A stretch of DNA of 64,000 nucleotides from Gremmenia infestans (GCA_032629725.1 JAFEVB010000020.1:580501-644500), one strand, 5' to 3'. Shown: positions 34,165 through 47,590, numbered from the stretch's first letter. Notes: generated by a model from the letters alone, not told the origin. A program made the numbers and translations.

Positions 34165-34647
34165 TATAACGATCGCCTAGCTCACATAGTGCTAGGGTAA
34201 GTCTTATGACTTAAGTAGGTCCCTAGACCTAGGTTATTATTAGGTTAATATTGATATCTATTAATAGATTACTGGTTGCTATACTTAGAAGTATAGCTTA
34301 TTATAAAGTATTAAAGTAATAAGCATATATTAGGAAATACTATTTAAGTTAAGTATAAAGCTCCTATCTAATAGGTAATAACCTAGTCTTATATAGAACC
34401 CTTATGCTACTGGTTAACCCTGGTCGACTTGACTACTATCAATCTGGTCGACTGCTTGCTAGTCGACTAGTTAATCGCGTTATATAACTAATTATATAGT
34501 ATAATAACTAAATATTAGTAGGCCCACTCCTTAATAAACATACCTAAATATATATACAGGACTATAACCTCCCTCCTAGGGGTTCTTCTATATCTGAAAC
34601 TAGACACTAAGCCTAAGGTCCCTTAGTTATATATTATATTTATAATA
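34165..34647 (-). repeat. 3' LTR of element A (about 482 bp)
   Basis: Matches 40241-40722 over its length with transition differences. Contains several GTCGACT words in its middle. Starts TATAACG on the plus strand. Confidence 0.85.
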
Positions 34648-34759
34648 CTATTCCCCTTCTAGTTAGCGTTGCCCTAACGCTTAAGTATAATATAGGAAAA
34701 CATCTCGTTAGGCCTATAGCCTTTTTCTCTTCTTATTATACCACCTGAACGTAATAGCA

Positions 34760-35290
34760 ACCAATATTCTCTTTCTCTTAGTAATGCTATAGAAAAGACT
34801 AGTAAACAAAATATAGCTTTTTATTCTTATTATAAAAGGAGCAAAAGATAGTGCATAGCGCCTCGCAATATTAAATATACTTATTATACTAAGTGTATCT
34901 ATTAGAGCAAAACCTATAACATTTACTAGGTTAACTAGATGCCTAAAGTTATAAAGTAGGAGTTACTAAAGCATTAGCGCTAAAAACTTTATGCTAAGAA
35001 AGCTAAGGCTTTTATAAAGATCCTGCGACTTAAGAAACTTTAAGAGGCGTTAGATAAAAAGAAGCAGCGCATAATTGCTACTAGTTTAAATTCTCTTAAT
35101 AAGCTTAATACTCTTAAGAAGAAGGAGCAGAAAGAGCATAAGGGGAGGGAGCGCAAGCGCAGGGCCTTGCCTGCTTCCTTTAGTATTAGGTCTAGTAATA
35201 ACCCTTTTTCCTATTCCGATCCTTTTAATAACTCTACCTTTATTATATCTTTTATAGCATATAATCCCTTAGATCCGTTCTAGTTAGGTT
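34760..35290 (+). other. Antisense coding-like segment at the 3' end of element A
   Basis: On the strand opposite to gag-pol, between the chromodomain and the 3' LTR, the plus strand carries a long coding-like frame. Its end reads KKAKAFIKILRLKKL, LNSLNKLNTLKKKEQKEHKG, RERKRRALPASFSI and NPFSYSDPFNNSTFIISFIA. It is Lys/Glu-rich (coiled-coil-like), then Ser-rich. The same order on the same strand relative to the element is found in C (47090-47590) and in B (complement of about 44590-45190). The family is unknown to me. Confidence 0.5.
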
Positions 35291-38200
35291 AGGGTATTAA
35301 TCTTAGTAGCTTGCAAATATCTTAAGATCCTTAAGTGTTACCTTTATTTCCTAAGTATTCTCTAAGTATAGGTAGCCCATCCATTTAACTAGGTACTTAG
35401 TATAGCTTCTAACCTGCTTATAGTCTAGTATTGCTTTAACTTTATACTTAGTATTAGGGTTAACTAGTTAGATTTCCGTAACAGGCGCGGGTAGCGCCCC
35501 TAGTAGTGCTAGTTTAAGGAGGGATATGTGGAATACTAGATGTATATTTATTATCCTAGGTAGTACTAATTTATAGTTAACTAGTTCTGCAATTCGTTTG
35601 ATTTTAAACGGCCCTAGCTTTTTATAATCTAGTTTTATGCTTAGTTGTTTTATCTCGATACTTTTTTATATTAGGTAGACCTTATCCCTCTCTTTAAGCG
35701 TAGGTTCTACACTATGTTTTCTATTATAGTATAACGCTGCTCTCTTTATAAAGAATGCTAGGTTGCTAGCTAGTTCCTTCTAAAGTGCTTTAAGGTCTTC
35801 TACCTATATAGTTGCGGATTGGTTATCTACTTCTAAGGTTATCGCAGAGCGGTAGGCCTTAAGGTTATAACTATAATTCGCGTATGCTAGTAAGATCTTT
35901 ATGTTTTCCGCGGCTAATATGTTATATGCGAACTAGGCAAGTAGTAGAAGTCCTACCTAGTTATTCTGCTTATAGTTCATATAACACCAGATATACGTTT
36001 CTATTATTTAATTTATCTGTTTAGTTTATCCGTTGGTTTATAGGTAAAAGCTTATTAATAGCTTCCTTTTAATACCTAGCAGAGCTATAAATGCTATTTA
36101 GAATTTTAAAGTAAAGAGCTAATCTCTATCTAATATAATTTCTTCTAGTGCGCTATAGTTTGCTACTACTACTTAGAGGAATGCCTAGGCTAAGTCCTTT
36201 AGCTATACTTAATTCCTTATAGGGTATTATATAGGTGTATTTTATTAATCTATCTATAATAACTAGAATAGAATTATATTCTACTTCTATTATTAGATCC
36301 TTAGACGGTAGTAGTTTAACTATAAAGTCCTATATAATAGATGTCTAGGGAGTCTTTAGCATATTAGGTAATTGCATTATACTATATAGGGCGTATTATA
36401 ATACCTTATTCTATATGCAAGTATTGCACTTACTAATAACCTCCTTGACTATTATTTGCATACCTAGGAAATAGTATCTCTATAAGAGCCTTTCCTAGGT
36501 TCTAGTGTTTCCCTGATATCTATAAGCTGGTAGCTTATATTATTTCTTAACGAATTCTTTTTAGATACTTTTAGGGATATATATCTTATTCTTATATAGT
36601 AGAAGCCCTTTTATATTCTTCTAGAAGTATTATAAGATGCTTTCTGCTACTATATCCCCTTTATATACTAATCTAATTTTATCTGTAAATAGGTTACTAT
36701 TAATATAGGTTATAGCTGCAATCTATTATTTATTTAGGATAAGGTTATTACTATTTTCCTAGAAGATCGCAATGCTCTTTATTTCCTCTTTTACTTTATA
36801 TCCTAGCTTCCAACTTAGTGCATTAGCGCATGCGTTTTTTATCCCCTTTATGTATTTGATTTATAAGTTATAGGTAGTAAGTGTCTCTGCCTACCTTATC
36901 TCGCTATCTAAGTCTTTAGTTATAGTAAAGCTAATAAGATTCTTATAATTAGTAAGAATTATTACTAGGAAGTTAGCCCCCTAAAGGTAAACCCTCTATT
37001 CCTATAATGCTTTAACTATTGCTAGGAGTTCCTTATTATATATATTATAGTTAAGTTCTATAGACGTCATTTTTCTAGAGTAGTACGCTACTGGATGCTA
37101 GCTGCTATCCTTATATTTCTATATAAGCACTCCCTCTATTACTTTATCTGATGCGTTTATCTCTGCTATTAACTTAAGTTCTAGCTAGAAGTTCTAGCGG
37201 ATAGGTTCCTCTATAAAGGCCTGCTTTAGCTCTTAGAATGCCTTTTCCGCTTTATCTATCTATTTAAACTTTTTCTTCTTTTTTATTAGGTCTATAAGTA
37301 GTAGAGCTTTCTTTAAATATAACTTAATAAACTTCTAGTAGAAGTTCGCGAATCCTAGGAAAGATTGCACCTATTTAACTATAGTTAGCGTCTTCTAGGT
37401 AATAATTGCTCGGACCTTTTTAGGGTCTAGGCCGATTTTCCCTAGCGTAATTATATAGCCTAGAAAGGTGATTTCTTTTATATAGAAGTTATACTTGGAT
37501 AGCTTTAGGCGGAATCCCTTTACTGCAAGTGCTTCTAAGACCTATATTACGTGTCCTATATGCTATTCCTTATTATCTAAATATACTAGTATATTATTAA
37601 AGGTAATATATATAGAACCTGTCTAAGAAAGTCCTTAACACGTTATAGTTAACTTCTTAATAGGTTACTAGGGCGTTAGTTAGCCTAAACGGTATAACCT
37701 AGTACTTATAGTAACTAAATCTGGTTCGAAATGCTGTTTTCTATTCCTTGCCCTTTATAATACGGATTAGGTAATATGCGTCCCTTATATCCAGTTATAT
37801 AAAGATTACTGCCTTTCTTAGACGGTTTTATATATTATCTACCTATAGTAGTAGATATTAATTTTTTATAGTTATCTTATTTAATTTTCGGTAGTTAACG
37901 CAAAATTGATCTGGTTTATCCTTTTTTTTTATAAATAGTATTAGCGCTCCTAATAGGGAGTGCGACTCCCTTATTTATCCTTTAGATAACGCTTTATTAA
38001 TATACTCCCTCTATAGTCTTATCTTTTCTTCGCTATACTAGTAAAGTGGTTCCTAAGAAGGTTTGCATCTTTCTTTAAGCGGTATCTTATAGTCCTATAG
38101 TTAATATTTAGGTAAGGCCTCCTTACTTTATAGGTTATTAAATATCTGTTTAAACTTCTTATACTATACTAGTATCTCTTTTCCAACCTTTATATTATCT

Positions 38201-40240
38201 AGTAGAGAGCCTTAGGTTGCGTGCCCTAGCGCGTTATAGGAGGTAGCGCTAACCTCTCTATAGCTATATAGTTATTTTAATATATAGCTATATTAGGTAA
38301 ACTTTACCTTATAAGTTTCCTAGTTAATTTCTGGATTATGTTATCTAATCTAAGGAATACTAAAAATAGCCTGATTATCTCTAATACGGATTATATCTAG
38401 GCTGATTTCCTCTTGGTAACCTCTAATAGTTACCTATATAGGTATAGTTTTATGCTTAACTATCTCTCTATTTATTTTAATTGCTATTCTATTAATAATA
38501 GTAAGTAGGTAGGGTTCCTTCTTCTCTTATACTAGTATATTAAGCCTCTTTATAGCTTCTAGCAAGATGAAGTTCCTCTGCGCACTAGAGTTAAGCATAA
38601 CCCGTAGCTCTTTTCCTCTAGTATAGGCGTTTAGTATTATATAGTTTCAGCCCTCTATAGCCGCCACTTGCTTTCCTAGTTATCTTCCTTCTAGGACCTC
38701 GTATCCTATAAATTGGTTTTCCTATAGTTAGTAACTGCTTTCCTACTTTATTAGTTAGTATAGAGTGTTTAGCATAAATATGCTTTATGCTTTATTACTA
38801 ATATATTACTAGGCGAAAATTATTAGGTTTATAGGAAATAGGGGAAAAGTTATTTTCCTCTAGATGCGTTTACCTAACCCTTTACTAGTAATTTCCTAGA
38901 CGTCTCCTAGCTCTATAATTAAGCTTAGCCTTAGCATCTTCTCTTTAGGGATGCCTTCGACGATCCTAGGCCGTTAAGATGCCTTAAAAACGACTCGTCG
39001 TATGTTTTAGTATATAACTATATAGTATATACCTTTTTCTAGTTTCTTTATTCCTAGCTAGAAGTCCTTTTAAAGGCTGGTTTATCCCTTTCTTTAGGTT
39101 CCTACTAGTTTCCTGCAGAAAGCTTATTACTAGCCATAATCTATTCTTTATCCATATTAGGTAGCTAGTCCGTAGGATCCTAAAATAGGCTTGCTTTCTT
39201 TTCTGCGTTTATTTCCTAGCTTTTATACTTAGGTAGTTGCATGCTATACTTCTATCCCTTAGGGTCTAGTCGCAATGCTATACCTAAGGTTTATATAGCC
39301 GCGCTTATATTTTATTTCTTTTAGGGTCCTTTCCCTTTCTTCTACCTATAAGAGGATACTAAGTATCTAGGCAATCCACACTTAAAATAGAGTCCTTTCT
39401 AATATCGCTTATCCTATTTCTCCCTAGAGAGTAGGTTTAGTTTTTAGTAAGCGGCGTTAATTTCTATTAGGTCCCCCTAGTTCTTTTTTCCTATTAATTC
39501 TATCTTTCTCGACCGTTTACTAAAGTTATAGGTTCCCTTTTATTTAAGGGACCTCTTAAAGAATTAGTTATTAATCTTAACTGCTTCCTTAATTATTTTA
39601 GTAAGACTATTTAGTTAGTCTATCCTAGTTAGCTTATCCTTAATAAAGTCCTTTAGTTCTACGTAGTACTAGCTAGTTAGGGCGCAGTTGCTCTATCCTG
39701 CTATATTTAAATACTACTAGAACCTAGCTATATACTTAGAGGCTGACTTGTTCTGCTTTAGTTATTATAGCTTCTATTTAGCTATGCTTTACTATTTAAG
39801 GTCGCTAAAGACTTATTGGATGTTTTTCTTAAATGCTTTATAGCTTATAAATATAGCCTAAGTTAAGGTCCTTGCTCCGGTTATAACTTATCCTTAACTG
39901 GTCTTATTTGCTATAAAGTTATTAATATAGGTCTTAACCTAGTTAAAAGCTATGCCCTGAAGGTAACTAATTATATAGATAACCTTTACTACCTTAGTTT
40001 TAAATAAGTATTAGTTAAATAGGATATAGATATCTATTAAAGTTAGGAAGTTGTCTAACTTGCCTTTATCCCCATAGAACATATTAGGTGTCTTAATAAT
40101 CGCAGTTTATTCCTATACTATAAAAGTCTAGGCTAGCGCTGGCGTAGAAGCTAGAGTTAGCGTTAGGGTTAGGGTGTTCTTCCCTTTAGTGGATCTAGTG
40201 GATGATATTATTCTATTAATAGAGAGACTAGTGCTTAAAG
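35290..40240 (-). pseudogene. Element A gag-pol remnant (gag, RT, RNase H, integrase, chromodomain)
   Basis: Minus-strand homology to a Ty3/gypsy polyprotein is readable through stops. The zinc knuckle lies near 39362-39400 (FKCGLP), reverse transcriptase about 37350-38250, RNase H about 36850-37350, integrase about 35500-36700, and the chromodomain at the 3' end. It resembles the better preserved copy in element D. No frame is intact. Confidence 0.8.
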
Positions 40241-40722
40241 TATAATAATCGCCTAGCTTATATAGTGCTAGGGTAAGTCTTATAACTTAAGTAGGTCCCT
40301 AGACCTAGGTTATTATTAGATTAATATTAATATCTATTGATGGATTACTAGTTGCTATACTTAGAAGTATAGCTTATTATAAAGTATTAAGTAATAAGCG
40401 TGTATTAGGAAATACTATTTAAGTTAAGCATAAAGCTTCTATCTAATAGGTGACGACCTAGTCTTATATAGAACCCTTATACTACTAGTTAACCCTGGTC
40501 GACTTGACCACTATCGATCTGGTCGACTGCTCGCTAGTCGACTAGTTAATCGCATTATATAACTAATTATATAGTATAATAACTAAATATTAGTAGGCCT
40601 ACTTTCTAATAAATATACCTAAATATATATACGGGACTATAACCTCCCTCCTAGGGGTTCTCCTATGTCTGAAACTAGACACTGAGCCTAAGGTCCCTTA
40701 GTTATATATTATGTCCGTAATA
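40241..40722 (-). repeat. 5' LTR of element A (482 bp)
   Basis: Partner of 34165-34647. Followed in element sense by CTTTAAGCACTAGTC, the same leader found after the LTR of D. No obvious tRNA primer-binding site can be read there. Confidence 0.85.
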
Positions 40723-40727
40723 TAATA

Positions 40728-43700
40728 AGCTTTCTGCAGGAAACTAGTAGGAACCTAAAAAAAGGGAATAAACCGTCTTTAAAAGGACTTCTAGCTAGGA
40801 ATAAAGAAACTAGAAAAAGGCATCTACTATATAGTTATATACTAAGATATATAATAAGTTATCTTTAAGCACCCTAATAACCTAGGATTATTAAGAGTAT
40901 TTCTAAAGAAAAAATACTAAGGCTAAGCTTAATTATAAGCTAGGAGAAGTCTAGGAAATTACTAGTAAAGGATTAGGCAAACGCATTTAGAGGAAAACAA
41001 CTTTTCCTTTATTTTCTATAAACCTAATAATTTTCGCTTAGTAATATATTAGTAATAAAGTATAAAGCATATTGCGCTAAACACTTTATACTAACTAATA
41101 AGATAGGAAAGCAGTTACTAACTATAGGAAAACTAATTTATAAAATATAAGGTCCTAGAAGAAAAATAACTAGGAAAGTAAGTAGCAGCTATAGAGAGCT
41201 AAAACTATATAATACTAAATATTTATACTAGAGGAAAAAAGCTATAGATTATACTTAACTCTAGTATGCAAAGGAACTTTATCTTACTAGAAGCTATAAA
41301 GAGGCTTAATATACTAGTATAAAAAAAGAAGAAACTCTATCTACTTACTATTATTAATAGGATAGTAATTAGAATAAATAGAGAGATAGTTAAGTATAAG
41401 ACTATACCTATATAGGTAACTATTAGAGGTTACTAGAAGGAAATCAGCCTAGATATAATCCGTATTAGAGATAATTAGGCTATTTTTAGTATTTCTTAGA
41501 TTAGATAATATAATCTAGAAAATTAACTAGAAAACTTATAAAGTAAAGTTTATCTAATATAGCTACTATTAAAATAACTATATAGCTATAAAGAGGTTAG
41601 CGCTACCTCCTATAACGCGCTAAGGCATATAATCTAAGGCTTTCTACTAGATAATAGAAAGGTTAGAAAAAAGATACTAGTATAGTATAAGAAGTTTAAA
41701 TAGATGTTTAATAACCTATAAAGTAAGAAAGCTTTATCTAAATATTAACTATAGAACTATAAGATACTACTTAAGAAAGGATATAAACCTTCTTAGGAAC
41801 TACTTTACTAGTATAATAAAGAAAAGATAAGACTATAAAAAGAGTATATTAATAAAGCGTTATCTAAAAGATAGATAAGAAAGTTGCACTCCCTATTAGA
41901 AGCGCTAATACTATTTGCAAAGAAAAAAGATAAACTGGATTAGTTTTATATTAACTACTAAAAGTTAAATAAGATAACTATAAAAAACTAATACTCTACT
42001 ACTATAAGCAGATAATATATAGACTATCTAAGAAAAGCAGTAATCTTTATATAACTAGATATAAAGGACGCATATTACCTAATCTGTATTATAAAGGGCA
42101 AAGAATAGAAAACGGCATTTTAAACTAGATTTAGTTACTATAAGTACTAGGTTATACTATTTAAGCTAACTAACGCCCTAGTAATCTATTAAGAAGTTAA
42201 CTATAATATATTAAAGGCTTTCTTAGATAGGTTTCTATATATATTACCTTAATAATATACTAGTATATTTAGATAATAAGGAATAGCATATAGGATATAT
42301 AATATAGATCTTAGAAGCACTTATAGTAAAGGGATTCCGCTTAAAGCTATCTAAGTGCAACTTCTATATAAAAGAAATCACTTTTCTAAGCTATATAATT
42401 ACGCTAAGGAAAATCGGCCTAGACCCTAAAAAAGTCTAAGCGATTATTATCTAGAAAGACGCTAACTATAGTTAAATAAGTATAATCTTTTCTAGGATTT
42501 ACGAACTTCTACTAGAAGTTTATTAAGTTATATTTAAAAAAGGCTCTACTACTTATAGACCTAATAAAAAAGGAGTAGGAGTTTAAATAGATAGATAAAG
42601 CAGAAAAGGCATTCTAAGAGCTAAAGTAGGCCTTTATAAAGGAACCTATTTGCTAGAACTTCTAGCTAGAACTTAAGTTAATAGCGGAAATAGATATATT
42701 AAATAAAGTAATAGAGGAAGTACTTATATAAAGATATAAAGATAGCAGCTAGTATCTAGTAGCGTACTACTTTAGAAAAATAATATCTATAGAACTTAAC
42801 TATAATATATATAATAAGAACTTCTAGTAATAGTTAAAGTATTATAAAAATAGAGAGTTTACCTTTAAGAGGCTAACTTTCTAGTAATAATTTCTTACTA
42901 ATTATAAGAATCTTATTAGCTTTACTATAACTAAAGACTTAAATAGGCGGCAGATAAGATAGATAGAAACACTTGCTATCTATAACTTATAAATTAAATA
43001 TATAAAAGAAATAGAGAATATATATACTAATATACTAAGTTAGAAGCTAAAGATATAAGATAAAGAAGAAATAAAAGGCGTGCGATCTTCTAGGAAAATA
43101 GTAATAACCTTATCTTAAATAAATAATAAATCGCAGCTGTAATCTATATTAACAGCAACCTATTTATAGATAAAATTAGATTAGTATATAAAGGGGAATA
43201 TAGTAGCGGAAGGCATCTTATAATACTTCTAGAAGAATATAAAGAGGCTTCTACTATATAAAAATAAGATATATATCCCTAAAAGCATCTAAAAAGAATT
43301 TATTAAGAATAATATAAGCTACTAGCTTATAGATATTAGAGAAACACTAGAACCTAGGAAAGGCTTTCGCGGAGGTACTACTTTCTAAGTATACGAATAA
43401 TAGTTAAGAAGGTTATTAGTAAGTGCGATACTTATATATAAAATAAGATATTATAATATACTCTATATAGTATAATATAATTATCTAATATACTAAAGAC
43501 TTCTTAGATATCTATTATATAGGACTTTATAGTTAAACTACTACTATCTAAGAACCTAATAATAGAAGTAGAATATAATTCTATCCTAGTTATTATAGAT
43601 AGGTTAATAAAATACACCTATATAATACCCTATAAGAAGTTAAGTATAGCTAAGAACTTAGCTTAGGCATTTCTCTAAGTAGTAGTAGTAAACTATAGCG

Positions 43701-44600
43701 CGCTAGAAGAAATTATATTAGATAAAGATTAGCTCTTTACTTTAAAGTTCTAGATAGTATTTATAGCTTTACTAGGTATTAAAAGAAAGCTATTAATAAG
43801 TTTTTATTTATAAACTAATAGATAAACTAAATAGATAAATTAGATAATAGAAATATATATCTAGTATTATATAAACTATAAGTAGAATAACTAGGTAGGG
43901 ACTTCTGCTACTTGCCTAGTTTATATATAATATATTAGCTGCGGAAAATATAAAGATCTTACTAGTATATATAAATTATAGTTATAACCCTAAGGCCTAC
44001 CGCTTTGCGATAACCTTAGAAGTAGATAACTAATCTGCAACTATATAGATAGAAAACCTTAAAGCACTTTAGAAAGAACTAGCTAGCAATCTAGCATTTT
44101 TTATAAAAAGAGCAGTATTATACTACGACTGAAAATATAGTATAGAACCTACGCTTAAAAAAAGAGATAAAGTCTATCTAATATAAAAAAATATTAAGAT
44201 AAAACAACTAAGTATAAAACTAGATTATAAGAAGCTAGAGCTGTTTAAAATCAAATAAGTTATAGAAACTAGTTAATTATAAATTAGCACTATCTAGAAT
44301 AATAAATATATATCTAGTATTCTATATATCTCTTTCTTAAACTAGTACTACTAGAGGCGCTACCTGCGCCTATTATAGAAATCTAACTAGCTAACCCTAA
44401 TACTAAATATAAGATGAAGTAATACTAGACTATAAATAGGTTAGAGGAAGTATTAAGTACTTAGTTAAATAAATAAACTACTTATACTTAGAAAACATCT
44501 AGGAGCTAGGAATAATACTTAAGAACTTAAGATATTTGCAGACTATTAAGATTAGTACCCTAACTAACTAGAACGGGTCTAAAGGATTATATATAGCTAG
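40728..44600 (+). pseudogene. Element B pol remnant (continuation after element A)
   Basis: Starts AGCTTTCTGCAGG exactly where the undisturbed copy in D continues after CAATA. Readable blocks are reverse transcriptase about 41640-42470 (polymerase box near 42265), RNase H about 42600-43080, integrase about 43250-44400 and a chromodomain remnant about 44400-44530. Stops are dense, with TAA/TAG mostly at former CAA, CAG and TGG codons. Confidence 0.78.
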
Positions 44601-45190
44601 TAATATAATAAAAGCAGAGTTATTAAAAGGGTTAGAACTAGGTAAAGAACTACTAGCAAAGAAAGTTAGAAATAGAAGCAGACAGAGCCTTTTACTTACG
44701 CCGCCTACTTTTCTTTTTCTTAACCTTCTTTTTTTTCTCTAAAGCGTTAAGCTTATTAAGGGTTTTAAGGCCCTAATATAATATGTCCTAGATATAGCGT
44801 TTAAACTTAGACTATTACTAATTAAAGCGTAATAGTTTTAAGAGTATCTTCTGCCTTTTTCTACTTTAGATAAAGCTTTTTACGCTCTAGTATAAACTAG
44901 TCCAGCGACGGGCTATAAGGATATTGCACTTTATTTTTTGATTTTATATAAGTACTATATTTGCCTAAACTAGAGGATTTAGATATAATATACTCTAAGC
45001 TTTAGATTTATAATAAGTGCACTTTATATTAATAGAATAACCAGAAAAAGACAATTCGGTTATAAAGAATAAAGCGCTTTTTATCTTTAATATTACGAAT
45101 AGGTAGTATAATAAGAAAGAAGAAAAGCTATACTATAAGAAAAATGTTTTCTTATATTATACTTAAGCGTAGAAACTATGCTAACTAAGA
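44590..45190 (-). other. Antisense coding-like segment at the 3' end of element B
   Basis: Minus-strand reading, opposite to pol, gives Lys-rich residues (RKKAED, EKKEGQEKEK-like) and a Ser/Asn/Phe-rich end equivalent to NPFNNSAFIIS in C. It is the same position and strand relation as the segments in A and C. Confidence 0.42.
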
Positions 45191-45199
45191 GAGAAATAG

Positions 45200-45631
45200 T
45201 ATTATGAATATAATATATAACTAAAAGACCTTAGGCTTAATATCTAGCTCTAGATATAGAAGAACCCTTAGTAGGAATAGGTTTTTCTTATATAAGCAAA
45301 AGACGTTTTTCTAGTATATTAGTTATATAATAGACTAAGGAGGACTATAGGGATCCTTACGGCCTATTAGGATCTATTAGAATCTAAAGCATAAAGGTTC
45401 TATATAAAGCTAGGTTATTACCTATTAGATAGAAGCTTTATACTTAACTTAAATAGTATTTCTTAATATACACTTATTATTTTATACTTTATAATAAGCT
45501 ATACTTCTAAGTATAGCAACTAGTAATCTATTAATAGATACTAATATTAACCTAATAATAACCTAGATCTAGGGACCTACTTAAGTTATAAAGACTTACC
45601 TTAGCACTATATAAGCTAGGCGATCGTTACA
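45200..45631 (+). repeat. 3' LTR of element B (432 bp)
   Basis: Partner of 32617-33048; ends GATCGTTACA. Differences between the two are mainly transitions. Confidence 0.85.
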
Positions 45632-46463
45632 CCTACGTATATATAGATTAAGGATTTTGCCTAGCGGCTTCTAGCTATCTAGAGAGATACTACTACACTT
45701 AGAAAACGCTAGATTTTAGGCTTTCTTAAACGGAATCCGATTTTATATATAAAGAGGCAATTTTAGATTAATTCTATATATATAAATAAAGCTACAACTA
45801 ATATAATTAAGCTATAGTTCTAAAAATTGGAAGTTCTAAAAGTTAAGGCTATTAAGCTTGCAAATTGCTAGAATATAGATAAAGCAGAGATTATAGAAAG
45901 CTAGAGAGTTAATAGATTAGTTATAAAAAGTATAAATTAACGTTTTATTTAGCGGAAACAGCTAGGTTCTAAGGCTTAGACCTTATTTATTAAGTGTATT
46001 AGTGCTAGAGAGCTAGCGCTAGATCCACTAGTTATATTTAAGAGAAAAACAGTTTAATAGTAATAGTTTCCAACTAGCTTTAAATTATATAAGCGCTAGC
46101 AGTTTACTATAACTAAAAACAGCTAGACTTTAGATACTATAGCTATAGAATAGCTATAAAAGGTCTTTATTTTCTCTATAGCACCATAGGACCTATAGAA
46201 GCTACGACTGCTTATATTAGATAGTTATAGAAGTTATAAAACTACTGATTTTATATAGCTTTGCTTCTAATATAAGATACACCTTTTATTTCTATTTCTA
46301 TATATCTTATATATACTACAACTACTTAATTTATCGATTTTCTCTTTCCTTAAAGCTGCTTACCAAAAGAAGCTTAGTAACTTAAGCTTTCTTTTAGATT
46401 CTATCTTAATTAGAAAGCGGAACTTCTTATATTACTATAAAAAAGCTTAGAAAGCAAGCTTAG

Positions 46464-46935
46464 TATAACAATCGCCTAGCTTATATAGTGCTAAGATAAG
46501 TTTTATAACTTAAGTTAGGTCTTTAGACCTAGGTTATTATTAGGTTAATATCGGTATCTATTAATAGATTACTAGTTGCTATACTTAGAAGTATAGCTTA
46601 TTATAAAGTATTAAGTAATAAGCGTATATTAGGAAATACTATTTAAGTTAAGTATAAAGCTTCTATCTAATAGATAATAACCTAGCCTTATATAGAACCT
46701 TTATATCTTAGATTATACGGATTATTCTAATTCTACCGATCCTAGATTATATAGATTACTACGATCTAAATAATCTATTCTTATTATATAATATATTATA
46801 TAACTAGCTAACTATTATATATAGTTATTATATTAGCTACTATAAAGAAACCTTTTTTTTTCTAGAGGTTCTTCTATATCTAGCAAGCTAGATATTAAGC
46901 CTAAGGTCTTTTAGTTATATATTATATTTATAATA
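46464..46935 (-). repeat. 3' LTR of element C (472 bp)
   Basis: Same length as 52541-53012. Its middle has its own sequence (GGATTATTCTAATTCTACCG region) not seen in the 482- and 432-bp LTR types. Ends are shared with the other types. Confidence 0.85.
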
Positions 46936-47089
46936 CTATTCCCTTTCCGGTTAGCGTCGTTCCGACGCTTAAGTATAATATAGGAAATATTTTATAACAT
47001 CTATAGCTTTCTTTTTCTTTTTATTATACCTATTAGCTCTACTAAATATAAGTAATATATTACTCTTTTTAAAACTATTTAGTTATATA

Positions 47090-47590
47090 GTATTCTAAAT
47101 ATGCCTTATTCTAACTATACTTATTATTACCGCTAATACGTAGTTCTAAATAGCAAGTCGTAGTAGTATAGAAAGTGCATTTAATATAAAGCAAAATATA
47201 ATACTTTCTAAGTATTAGTTAATAATCTCTAGAATCTTTATCTAAAGGAAAAGCGCCTAAAGTTTAAAAGAGATACGGCTTTTAAGACAGCTATAGCTAG
47301 TCTAGTCCAAGTTTATAAACTTGAACGCTATTAATAGAAGCTCCGCGAATAGAGTATAAAGATAGTCTATTATAAGCTAAAGTCTCTTAATAAGTTAGAT
47401 ACTTTAGAGAAAAAGAAAAAAGATAAAAAAGAAAAGAATAAACAGTGTAAGTAAAAGGCCTCGTCTGCTTCTTCTACTATAGTTCCTACTAGTAGCTTTT
47501 CTTCTAGTTCTAACTTTTTTAATAATTCTGCTTTTATTATATCTTTAGCTGCGTATAATTTTTCTAACCTCTTTTAGATAAGCTAAGGTA
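47090..47590 (+). other. Antisense coding-like segment at the 3' end of element C
   Basis: Plus strand, opposite to gag-pol. Readable blocks include KLKSLNKLDTLEKKKKDKKE and SFSSSSNFFNNSAFIISLAA. These match the segment in A (NKLNTLKKKEQKE, DPFNNSTFIIS). The product is unknown. Confidence 0.5.

Larger units (their letters stand above)
34165..40722 (-). mobile_element. Element A: chromodomain Ty3/gypsy retrotransposon nested inside B, opposite strand
   Basis: A is 6,558 bp long with LTRs of about 482 bp at 34165-34647 and 40241-40722. Target copies TAATA lie at 34160-34164 and 40723-40727, and the empty site is visible in element D (CAATA before AGCTTTCTGC at 60324-60335). On the minus strand the order is 5' LTR, gag (about 39150-40240), reverse transcriptase (YLDN-type box near 37572-37585), RNase H, integrase, and a chromodomain near 35320-35475 (YKVKAILDY, then YLVKWMGYLY). 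A purine tract AGAAGGGGAATAG (complement of 34648-34660) precedes the 3' LTR. The order LTR-gag-PR/RT-RH-IN-chromodomain identifies a chromovirus. All frames are broken by C-to-T type changes. Confidence 0.87.
32617..45631 (+). mobile_element. Element B: chromovirus-type Ty3/gypsy retrotransposon, RIP-degraded, split by element A
   Basis: B has 432-bp LTRs at 32617-33048 and 45200-45631, starting TATTACG/TATTATG (from TGTTACG) and ending TTATA/GTTACA. It is flanked by 5-bp target copies TCTAC (32612-32616) and CCTAC (45632-45636), which differ by one C/T. Excluding A and its target copy, B is about 6.45 kb. Gag remnants lie at 33049-34164 and pol at 40728-44600: reverse transcriptase with a YLDD-type box near 42265, RNase H near 42600-43100, integrase near 43250-44400. 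A purine tract (AAGAGAGAAATAG, 45187-45199) precedes the 3' LTR. Every frame is full of TAA/TAG. It interrupts element F. Confidence 0.85.
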
